Assembly (NCBI GenBank): GCA_016744555.1
Contig: JADGED010000051.1
Location: 1 to 13,488 of the forward strand
Source: Desulfuromonadaceae bacterium
GTDB lineage: Bacteria > Desulfobacterota > Desulfuromonadia > Desulfuromonadales > Geopsychrobacteraceae
Length of the DNA: 13,488 bases
Reading direction: 5' to 3'
The translations under genes were made by a program, and so were the position numbers. The notes beneath the pieces are model-generated. The model was given only the letters and a program-made list of their open reading frames with translations, was not told the origin of the DNA and made no database searches. Positions 6,594-13,488 of this stretch are shown here, in pieces; position 1 is the stretch's first letter; every line of letters starts with the position of its first letter.

Positions 6594-8966
6594 ATGGCGA
6601 GTTCAAATCGTGTGTTTTTAAGAATTGTTTTTATTTTTTTCCTCATGTGCGTGTTTACCCCTTCAGCATTCTCTCAACCATTTAATGCCTCAAATCCAGT
6701 TCGGGTTGGGGTTTTGCTCGATAGTTCTAATGAGGTAAGTGCAAACTTTGTAAAGCGCCTAAAAGAGGAGGTGGCAAGCCTCCTTGGAAATCAATATTTA
6801 ATATTAGTTCCTGAATCTAAGCAGTTTGTGGCCGATTGGTCCCATGAAAAAACGCAAGAGGCTTATCAGAACCTATCGAATGATAATGAGGTAGATGTCA
6901 TAGTCGTGGCTGGTGCCTATGTATCTGCAGTTATTGCGCAGCTAGATTATTTTACTAAGCCTTCAATTGTGTTTGGAATTATTGATGACAAGCTACAGGG
7001 GATAAAGTTAACTAAGGCTAGAACTTCAGGAATAAAGAATCTAAGTTACATCCTTGAGCCCCATGAATTTAAGGAAGAACTAGCAAATTTTCATGAGATC
7101 TTCCCTTACCAAAAATTAGCCGTTGTCGTTGACAAAAAGTTATCGAAACTTATTCCGAATCTTGAACCTCGATTAAATAAGCTTATCTCTTTGCGAGGAA
7201 GCCAGGGGCGAGTCTATTATTATGATGGCGATGTCACTGCATTAATAAATAGCTTTAGCAAAACTTCTGATGCAGTTTTGCTGGGTAATTTAATTTCAAT
7301 GCCTAGCGATCAAAAGCAATTGCTAATTGATCATATCAATAGACTGAAACTACCTAGCTATTCATATAAAGGAATCGTTGATGTTGATGCAGGGATCCTT
7401 GCCGGTTCAATGTCAGAAGCTAATTGGCAAAAGGTTTGTCGTCGAATTGCACTGAATATTGAAAGAGTTCTTAATGGCGAAAATCCTGCAGAATTCTCAA
7501 CATTGATTAAGCTTTCCCGTACCTTAACGATTAATATGCACACCGCCAACAAGATAGATTTCTCACCCAATTGGCAAACCTTGGCAAAAGCAGACCAAAT
7601 TGCAGCAGATAAAATTAAGGGGGAACGAACTTTGACGCTTGAATCTGTGATTCAAGAAGCGTTGCAGGTGAACCTTGGTCTAAGTATAGAGCGGCAATCC
7701 GTGGCGGCTGCGATAGAAGATGTCACACAAGCGCGCGCAGCAATGTTCCCGTCCTTACAATTAACGACTTCGGCGGCACAGATTGATGAAGATCATGCTG
7801 GAGTGGTTCAACCCGAAAAAATCGTCAATGGGTCTATTGGCTTGAATCAGGTTCTTTTTTCCGAACCTTTAATGGCAAATTTAGCGGTGCAAAAATATGG
7901 ATTGAATGCTGCCAATGAGGCCTTCAGGGAAACAGTATTAGACACTATTTTGTCAGTGGGTCAGCAATTCTTAGGGATACTTCAAGCTCAGGCAAATGAA
8001 CGAGTCAGTAGAAATAACCTGAAGCTGGTTCGTAAAAACTATGAAGTTGCTGAATACCGTCGCCGCGTTGGTTATGCCGGAGGGGCAGATGTCTTCAGAT
8101 TAGAAAGCGAGTTAGCAACGGCAACAAGTAATCTGTTATCAACGCAAAATTTGTTATGGCAAGCTAAAATAGATTTAAACGAGTCTTTGCAGCGCCCTTT
8201 AGACGAAGAGTTCTCGGTTACAGAAGTTTATCTAGAAAGTAATCTTTTACGCCGCTATGGCGGTGATAAAATTCATGCAGCGGTAAAAAGTCCAAAGGCG
8301 CTAGATATATTGACCCAGTTTTTAGTTACTGAAGCTCTAGGTACAGTGCCAGAACTAGAACAACTACGGCAATTACTAGCAGCTCAAGAGCGAATATTGG
8401 CAAGTAACAAGCGGCGTCGCTGGCTACCAACTTTTAGCTTTAATGCTACAGTTAATGAAGTTCTTAATCGTAGCGGCGTTGGAGCAGATGGGGATTATGT
8501 TGATGACACAAGTTGGAACCTCGGTGCCTTAGCTAGCTGGAGCTTATATGAAGGTGGAGGGATTTCTTCTGAGGTTCGTCAAGCTAGAGTAGAAAAGGAT
8601 AAGTTGCATAAACAAATACAGGAAGCCGGTCGAGGAATAGAGTTACAATTGCGTAAAGCAGTCCTCAACTTGAGAGTTCTTTCTGCCGATTTGAAGCTTT
8701 CTAGGTCTGCTGCTGAGGCAGCCGAAAAAAACTATGTATTAGTTCAAGATTCTTATGAGCATGGAGCTGCAACTATTACTTCTCTGCTTGATGCGCAAAA
8801 TTCTGCCTTGTTGGCAGTGCAATCTGCAGCGAACTCTGTCTACAACTACTTTTCCGGTGTTCTGCAGGTCGAACGGGCATTGGGAAGTTTTTCAGTTACC
8901 AACTCGTTATCAGCACAGCAAGATTTTTTTGATAGATATCAGCAATTTATGGCAGAAAAGCCATAG
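6594..8966 (+). CDS. Substrate-binding-protein / TolC fusion, outer-membrane efflux channel
   Basis: From the ATG at 6594 the protein has 790 residues, whereas ordinary TolC-family channels have about 420-500. A signal peptide (about 1-28, ending SAFSQ) is followed by a domain at about 35-315 that resembles periplasmic ABC-type substrate-binding proteins (ABC_sub_bind, PF04392): VRVGVLLDSS (36-45), VDVIVVAGAYVSAVIAQL (100-117), KPSIVFGIIDDKLQG (122-136), then a second lobe starting at KLAVVVDK (174-181) and a hinge-like GILAGS segment (267-272). The outer-membrane efflux domain (OEP, PF02321) occupies about 346-770 with its two repeats: TLESVIQEAL and QARAAMFPSL in the first, RRRWLPTFSF (606-615) and LYEGGGISSEVRQAR in the second, each followed by long helices. 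The gene heads the operon with the adaptor (26-nt gap) and RND pump. It probably forms the outer-membrane exit duct of the pump, with the extra domain facing the periplasm as a ligand-binding or gating module. No in-frame stop or frameshift separates the two halves. Confidence 0.85.
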   Translation: MASSNRVFLRIVFIFFLMCVFTPSAFSQPFNASNPVRVGVLLDSSNEVSANFVKRLKEEVASLLGNQYLILVPESKQFVADWSHEKTQEAYQNLSNDNEVDVIVVAGAYVSAVIAQLDYFTKPSIVFGIIDDKLQGIKLTKARTSGIKNLSYILEPHEFKEELANFHEIFPYQKLAVVVDKKLSKLIPNLEPRLNKLISLRGSQGRVYYYDGDVTALINSFSKTSDAVLLGNLISMPSDQKQLLIDHINRLKLPSYSYKGIVDVDAGILAGSMSEANWQKVCRRIALNIERVLNGENPAEFSTLIKLSRTLTINMHTANKIDFSPNWQTLAKADQIAADKIKGERTLTLESVIQEALQVNLGLSIERQSVAAAIEDVTQARAAMFPSLQLTTSAAQIDEDHAGVVQPEKIVNGSIGLNQVLFSEPLMANLAVQKYGLNAANEAFRETVLDTILSVGQQFLGILQAQANERVSRNNLKLVRKNYEVAEYRRRVGYAGGADVFRLESELATATSNLLSTQNLLWQAKIDLNESLQRPLDEEFSVTEVYLESNLLRRYGGDKIHAAVKSPKALDILTQFLVTEALGTVPELEQLRQLLAAQERILASNKRRRWLPTFSFNATVNEVLNRSGVGADGDYVDDTSWNLGALASWSLYEGGGISSEVRQARVEKDKLHKQIQEAGRGIELQLRKAVLNLRVLSADLKLSRSAAEAAEKNYVLVQDSYEHGAATITSLLDAQNSALLAVQSAANSVYNYFSGVLQVERALGSFSVTNSLSAQQDFFDRYQQFMAEKP

Positions 8967-8976
8967 ATTAAATGCA

Positions 8977-8982
8977 TGAGGT
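8977..8982 (+). promoter_or_regulatory. Ribosome binding site favouring the second ATG of the adaptor gene
   Basis: The GAGG core in TGAGGT lies about 10 nt upstream of the ATG at 8993. The first ATG at 8972 has no such element and would overlap this site, so I prefer 8993. Confidence 0.55.
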
Positions 8983-8992
8983 AATAAATAAA

Positions 8993-10078
8993 ATGATCCA
9001 ATTCATTAAAAAAATGTTTTTGCTTTTGATCCTATTGTGCGGAGCATGTTCTGCTGATAATCAGCCACAACCAGAGGTGCTACGACCTATTAGGTACCAC
9101 GTGGTAAAAGCAGAAAGTATAAGTACTATGCGAAGCTTTTCTGGTGTCTCTGTCGCTGCGACAGAAACTAAACTTAGTTTCAGAATTAGTGGTGCACTTG
9201 AAAGGTTGACGGCAAAGATTGGGAAGAATGTAAAGCAAGGGGACCTGATCGCCTCTTTAGACGACTGGGATATGCAGTTGCAATATGAAGAGGGTCGAGC
9301 GTCGGTTCTAAATGCCGAGGTACAAGAAAGCACTGCCAAAGCAAATTTGAGCAGAATTAGAGATCTTTATGAAAATGACAATGTTGCATTGAGCGAGTAT
9401 GAACAGGCAAAAAACACATATGCCTCCTCTAAAGCCGCACTAGAAGTACAAAAGAAACAGTTAGATCAGCTAAAAAGTCAGCTTCAATACACCGAAATAA
9501 AATCGCCGATGAATGGCATAGTTACCGAAATTTTGGTGGCAAAGAATGAAAATATCAGCGCCGGTCAAGTTATTGCAGTTTTGTCGTCGAATGACGATAT
9601 TGAAGTCGAGGTTGGTGTTCCTGAGGCTTATATAGCGCAGATTGAAATTGGTATGGTTACAGGTGTGGTTTTCTCTTCTCTTCAAGATCAACGTTACCAG
9701 GGAGTGGTTACAGAGGTTTCTTATGTCGCTGCAGAATACTCGACCTATCCAGTGACTATCCGGTTGAAAAAATCAGCGTCAGAATTGCGTCCTGGGATGC
9801 CGGCTGAGGCTACTTTTGCATTTGAAAAAACTGGAAAAGCTCTTTATGCGCCAAGCCATTCTGTTGCCGAGGATACTGATGGTACTTATGTTTTTCTTGT
9901 GAAAAAAACGCCTGTAGATAATGTGGCAACCATTGAGCGTAGATCTGTCGTTGCTGGGGAGTTGACTGACCGTGGATTTGTTATCCGTGAAGGTTTGATC
10001 GAGGGTGATGCTGTGGCTACTTCTGGGGTTAGCAAGATTAGTGATGGGATGAAAGTTAGATTTGGTTCCGCTCTTTAG
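8993..10078 (+). CDS. RND efflux periplasmic adaptor (membrane fusion) lipoprotein
   Basis: The 361-residue protein links the RND pump to the outer-membrane channel. The N-terminus has a Lys-rich head and a hydrophobic run ending in CGAC, with Cys19 as the probable lipidation site. The lipobox is atypical because Cys stands where Leu is usual (-3), but the charged SADNQ after it fits a lipoprotein. The first biotinyl/lipoyl half (about 62-92) contains SGALERL and KQGDLIASLDDWD. A helical hairpin follows at about 96-168 (ANLSRIRDLYEN, LSEYEQAKNTY). The second lipoyl half holds YTEIKSPMNGIVTE (166-179). A beta-barrel domain (about 202-280) includes the typical LRPGMPAEATF (265-275). The membrane-proximal domain completes the chain, ending in EGDAVATSGVSKISDGMKV. 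This order is that of the HlyD/AcrA-type adaptor family. The gene sits between the channel and pump genes, with 26-nt and 14-nt gaps, so all three should be cotranscribed. Confidence 0.93.
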   Translation: MIQFIKKMFLLLILLCGACSADNQPQPEVLRPIRYHVVKAESISTMRSFSGVSVAATETKLSFRISGALERLTAKIGKNVKQGDLIASLDDWDMQLQYEEGRASVLNAEVQESTAKANLSRIRDLYENDNVALSEYEQAKNTYASSKAALEVQKKQLDQLKSQLQYTEIKSPMNGIVTEILVAKNENISAGQVIAVLSSNDDIEVEVGVPEAYIAQIEIGMVTGVVFSSLQDQRYQGVVTEVSYVAAEYSTYPVTIRLKKSASELRPGMPAEATFAFEKTGKALYAPSHSVAEDTDGTYVFLVKKTPVDNVATIERRSVVAGELTDRGFVIREGLIEGDAVATSGVSKISDGMKVRFGSAL

Positions 10079-10092
10079 AAAACGATATAATT

Positions 10093-13000
10093 ATGAATTT
10101 GACACAACTTGCAATACGAAATAAAAGCCTGTTTTTCTCCCTACTGATTATAGTTGTTTTTGGAGGCATAAGTGCCTTTAAGGATATGCCTCAGGATGAT
10201 ATGCCGCCGTTTTTAATTCGTACGGTTAGTATCGTTTCTGCTTTCCCTGGCGCTTCGCCAGAACGGGTTGAATTGCTTGTCACTGATGCGATTGAAAAAG
10301 TCGTGCAGGAAGTACCAGAGATAGACTACATGAGTAGTGAATCGAGAACTGGTATCTCTATTGTTACGGTAAATATTAAGGAGAGTGAGTTTAATCTCCA
10401 GCCAATTTTTGACCGCATCGCGCGTAAGGTAGAAGGGGTTCAGAATCAGTTGCCAGAAGGAGTTTCTTCTGTTGTTAATGATGAATTAGGGGATGTCTTT
10501 GGCATTTTAATTGGCGTGAATGCCGAAGGGTATTCATATTCTGAGATTGAATCAATAGCCGAGGAGGTAAAAGACGTTCTAATTAAGCTCCCTCAGGCAG
10601 CTAAGGTTGAAATTGTAGGGGCTCAACCTGAACGCATTTACTTAGAATTTGACGGAGCACGCCTTGCCGAGTTTGGTTTGTCAAAAACTGAAGTTGAAAG
10701 TTTGCTTAAAGGGACAAATACCCTTTTTTCTGGTGGTCTCATTCGCATAGGTGATGAACGAATTATTTTGGAACCAAGTGGTAACTTTGAATCTGTAGCT
10801 GACCTAGAGCGAATGGTGCTTTCTAATAGCAGTGGCGAACTGATCAGACTAGGAGATGTCGCGACGGTACAACGTGGTTACCTTGATCCACCAGAAAGCC
10901 GCGTTCGGGTAAATGGTAAAACTGGGGTTGTCATCGGTATAAATCTTAAAAAAGGTGGCAATATTGTTCAGTTAGGGGAAGAGGTCGACCGAAAGCTTGA
11001 AGAGTCCAGTCACGTTCTTCCTATCGGAGTCGATTTCTTTAGAGCATCTTCTCAAGATTATACCGTAGGTAAAACCGTTAATGATTTTGTCGTTAACTTA
11101 ATTCAATCTATTGTAGTTGTACTTGGCACGATGTTAGTTTTTCTGGGCCTTAGAACTGGTTTGGTCGTTGCCAGTCTGATCCCAGCTTCAATCGTTTTAT
11201 CTATGTTGCTAATGACTCTTTTAAAGGTTGGGCTCAACCAAGTGTCGCTGGCCGCTTTAATTATCGCACTAGGGATGTTGGTTGATAATGCGATTGTAAT
11301 GTCAGAATCAATGATGGTTAAGATGGAAAACGGTGAGTCTGGTACAGAGGCTGCTATCTCATCGTGCCAGGAGTTGTCGATCCCGTTGTTGGTTTCATCC
11401 TTAACAACCTCTGCTGCTTTTTTAGCTTTTTATCTTGCTGAATCGGTCCTTGGCGAGATTATGGGGCAGATTTTTTTGGTTGTTACAAGTGCTTTACTCT
11501 CTTCTTGGGTAATGTCACTAACCATCATTCCCCTTCTTGGGATTATGTTCATTAGGGTTAAACCCAAAAACGATGCAGATATAAAGAAAATAGGTTTAAT
11601 GGACAGAGCGCAAAATGTCTATAAAAAGCTTATTATCGCTTGTTTGAAGCGGCCCGCCTTTCTTATTGTCAGCGTCGTCATTCTTTTTTCTATTTCAGTT
11701 TGGGGAATGAAATTTCTACCATTTATCTTTATGCCGGATAGTGAAAAAACGGTTATTTCTGCAAATCTAGAATTGCCAATTGGTACCGCTATTGAAAAGA
11801 CTGATCAGACCGTTAAAATTATTGAAGATTTTATTCGGGATGAATTGTTGGTAACGACAGATCGTCTTGAAGGGGTGGTTAGTTGGTCTTCTTATGTTGG
11901 TGAGGGAGCGCCTAAATATGACATTGGGTACAGCCCGCCAGAGGCAAACTCTTATTCCGCCCATATCTTGCTTAATACTACTTCTGATGTGTTCAACCAA
12001 ACCGTTATCGACCGACTTGATAGCTATTGTTTAGACACTTTTCCAGATTTAAAAGCGGTTGTTAGTCGCTTAAAAACTGGTGGTGGTTCAGCTGACCCAA
12101 TTTCAATTCGTGTTGCTGGAAAAGACCCTTTAATTCTTGATCCTATTGTTGCCAAGATAAAAAAGCAGCTGCGTAGCATTGAAGGAACTAAAAATGTTGC
12201 TGATGATTGGGGCATGCGAGTTAAAAAAATTGTAGTTAAAATTGACCCGCTTAAACTTCAATTGGCTGGAATCACCAATCAAGATGTAGCGTTGTCTTTG
12301 CAAACGATGTTGATTGGCGCTGATGTTGGTGATTACCGTGAAGGGGATCAAATTATCCCTATAGTGATGATCAACCGAGACCGCAATAAATTGACAGTTG
12401 AACAGCTTGAAAGTTTGCCAATTAATAGTCAAGGTGGAGCCCTGAATGTGCCGTTAAAGCAAGTAGCTGATATCGGTTTGATTTGGCAGCCAGCAAAAAT
12501 ACTAAGACGTGATCTCTATCGAACCGTTGGAGTTACTTCTGGACTTAATTTTGGCTACACGGCAAGCGATGTGACTAAACAGTTGATCCCATGGTTAGAA
12601 ACAGAAAAGCAGAGTTGGCCACGTGGATACACTTTTGAGGTTGGCGGTGAATCTGAAGATAGTGCCGAGGCCATGGGAGCAGTTTTTGATAAATTGCTAT
12701 TTTCTTTTTTTATTATTGTTTTGTTGCTGATAGGACAGTTTAACTCAATTAGAAAAGCAGCTATTGTCCTTTTGGCAATTCCGCTTGGGTTGATAGGTGT
12801 TGTTGGTGGTTTGCTGGTGACCAATTCTTCTTTCGGTTTTATGGCTTTTTTGGGGATTATTTCACTTGCAGGGATAGTTATTAATAACGCAATTGTATTG
12901 ATTGATCGTATTCAAATTGAGATGGATGAATACCAAAAGGAGCCCGGTGAAGCGATTATCGCAGCTGGATTGCAGCGCTTTAGGCCAATTATTCTTACTA

Positions 13001-13161
13001 CAGCTACAACCTCATTGGGATTAATTCCGCTTTGGGTCAGTGGTGGGTTGATGTGGGAACCAATGGCAATTGGCATCATTTTCGGATTGTTGTTTGCAAC
13101 TATCTTAACTTTGTTGTTTGTGCCTACGCTTTATAAAATTTTCTTTAAAGTGAGCATTTAA
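10093..13161 (+). CDS. RND efflux pump, inner-membrane permease (AcrB superfamily)
   Basis: The 1022-residue protein has the length and duplicated layout of AcrB-type pumps: TM1 (about 11-29), a periplasmic loop with PQDDMPPFLIRTVSIVSAFPGASPE-type porter sequence (33-57), TM2-6 (about 333-490), TM7 (about 522-540), a second large loop, and TM8-12 (about 866-1015). The substrate is unknown; drugs, dyes, lipids or metabolites are all possible. It lacks the motifs of the CusA-type metal group. TM4 reads LGMLVDNAIV: Asp398 matches AcrB Asp407, but Asn399 replaces Asp408. TM10 reads GIVINNAIVLID, with Asn931 at the AcrB Lys940 position. Arg962 and Thr969 keep the other relay positions. I recall this VDN/NN pattern in a large, little-studied subgroup of AcrB homologues. 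There is no convincing Shine-Dalgarno before the ATG, so translation is probably coupled to the adaptor gene 14 nt upstream. Confidence 0.94.
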   Translation: MNLTQLAIRNKSLFFSLLIIVVFGGISAFKDMPQDDMPPFLIRTVSIVSAFPGASPERVELLVTDAIEKVVQEVPEIDYMSSESRTGISIVTVNIKESEFNLQPIFDRIARKVEGVQNQLPEGVSSVVNDELGDVFGILIGVNAEGYSYSEIESIAEEVKDVLIKLPQAAKVEIVGAQPERIYLEFDGARLAEFGLSKTEVESLLKGTNTLFSGGLIRIGDERIILEPSGNFESVADLERMVLSNSSGELIRLGDVATVQRGYLDPPESRVRVNGKTGVVIGINLKKGGNIVQLGEEVDRKLEESSHVLPIGVDFFRASSQDYTVGKTVNDFVVNLIQSIVVVLGTMLVFLGLRTGLVVASLIPASIVLSMLLMTLLKVGLNQVSLAALIIALGMLVDNAIVMSESMMVKMENGESGTEAAISSCQELSIPLLVSSLTTSAAFLAFYLAESVLGEIMGQIFLVVTSALLSSWVMSLTIIPLLGIMFIRVKPKNDADIKKIGLMDRAQNVYKKLIIACLKRPAFLIVSVVILFSISVWGMKFLPFIFMPDSEKTVISANLELPIGTAIEKTDQTVKIIEDFIRDELLVTTDRLEGVVSWSSYVGEGAPKYDIGYSPPEANSYSAHILLNTTSDVFNQTVIDRLDSYCLDTFPDLKAVVSRLKTGGGSADPISIRVAGKDPLILDPIVAKIKKQLRSIEGTKNVADDWGMRVKKIVVKIDPLKLQLAGITNQDVALSLQTMLIGADVGDYREGDQIIPIVMINRDRNKLTVEQLESLPINSQGGALNVPLKQVADIGLIWQPAKILRRDLYRTVGVTSGLNFGYTASDVTKQLIPWLETEKQSWPRGYTFEVGGESEDSAEAMGAVFDKLLFSFFIIVLLLIGQFNSIRKAAIVLLAIPLGLIGVVGGLLVTNSSFGFMAFLGIISLAGIVINNAIVLIDRIQIEMDEYQKEPGEAIIAAGLQRFRPIILTTATTSLGLIPLWVSGGLMWEPMAIGIIFGLLFATILTLLFVPTLYKIFFKVSI

Positions 13162-13193
13162 GAGTGAATTGTTTTTAGCTGGGAATCGACATA

Positions 13194-13488
13194 ATGGAAT
13201 TTACATTCACCTTTGTCCAAATTTTTGCTTTGGCTTTATACTTTTTAAGCCCACTACTCTTAACTTTACTGTTTTTAATCACCTTCCTTGGTTGTGTGGT
13301 TGGACGCATTGAAAAATGGTCGGTTATTGACTCTATTTATTACGCCTTTATGACTGCAACTACCGTAGGTTATGGAGATTTTCATCCTGTATCTAGGCGT
13401 TCAAAAATGGTGGCAATCATGATTGCTCTTATTGGCCTATTGTGTACAGGAATAATTATAACTGCGGGCCTGAAAGCTGCCGAAGTGG
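13194..13488 (+). CDS. Small two-TM potassium channel (Ion_trans_2), 3' end missing
   Basis: The frame opens at the ATG at 13194 and runs off the window without a stop; 98 residues are visible. A first hydrophobic helix (about 6-36) is followed by a pore helix and the potassium selectivity filter TTVGYGD (56-62), within YYAFMTATTVGYGDF. A second transmembrane helix follows (about 71-91). This is the minimal TM-pore-TM layout of PF07885 channels, four of which assemble one pore. A GGGA ribosome site lies about 9 nt upstream. The gene begins 32 nt after the RND pump stop with no terminator between, so it may be the last gene of the efflux operon. Whether a cytosolic RCK/TrkA_N domain follows, or the protein ends just past the edge as a short channel of 100-120 residues, cannot be seen. 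Confidence 0.88.
   Translation, partial: MEFTFTFVQIFALALYFLSPLLLTLLFLITFLGCVVGRIEKWSVIDSIYYAFMTATTVGYGDFHPVSRRSKMVAIMIALIGLLCTGIIITAGLKAAEV

Noticed and set aside
12130..12432. Antisense reading frames inside the RND pump and other genes
   Set aside because: They lie opposite strongly conserved coding sequence, show no recognisable family features and have no ribosome sites that stand out. They are shadows of the real genes.
1..13488. CRISPR arrays, tRNA/rRNA genes, insertion sequences
   Set aside because: I saw no regularly spaced repeats, no tRNA-like cloverleaf or rRNA core sequence, and no transposase motifs or terminal inverted repeats anywhere in the window.

Overview
The window looks like a chromosomal segment of an AT-rich (roughly 40% GC by eye) Gram-negative bacterium with multiheme respiration. 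The pairing of a fused cytochrome b6/subunit-IV protein with a Rieske protein and an octaheme c-type cytochrome, next to an RND efflux operon, suggests an anaerobic or facultative Desulfuromonadales-like (former Deltaproteobacteria) lineage. That placement is inferred from gene content; no rRNA or other phylogenetic marker is present.

Layout. (1) Positions 2-652 hold the 3' end of an outer-membrane beta-barrel gene cut by the left edge. (2) Positions 811-4647 form a tight three-gene redox operon on the + strand: cytochrome b (TTG start), a Tat-type Rieske iron-sulfur protein overlapping it by 7 nt, and an eight-heme cytochrome c with HEAT-like and TPR repeats. Together they could form a quinol-oxidising Rieske/b complex whose electron acceptor is the octaheme protein instead of a monoheme cytochrome c1. 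(3) Positions 4697-5488, on the - strand and convergent to the operon, encode a small membrane-anchored AlbA_2 (Schlafen-like) protein. (4) Positions 5489-5823 are a 335-bp AT-rich divergent intergenic region with a good extended -10 promoter for the next gene. (5) Positions 5824-6447 encode a small lipoprotein of DUF4136-like character. (6) Positions 6594-13161 form a tripartite RND efflux operon: an outer-membrane channel, a periplasmic adaptor lipoprotein and an inner-membrane RND pump. (7) At the right edge, starting at 13194, is a small two-TM potassium-channel gene, cut by the window end.

The most unusual item is the first gene of the efflux operon. Its TolC-type channel domain is preceded, after one signal peptide, by about 300 residues resembling a periplasmic ABC-type substrate-binding protein (ABC_sub_bind-like). 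This gives a predicted sensor-channel fusion of about 790 residues. Directly upstream, a perfect 15-bp inverted repeat begins about 4 nt after the transcription start predicted from a consensus TATAAT box. It could be a repressor operator or a 5'-UTR stem-loop. The RND pump has Asn where AcrB has the proton-relay residues Asp408 and Lys940. The second notable system is the cytochrome b / Rieske / octaheme-TPR operon.
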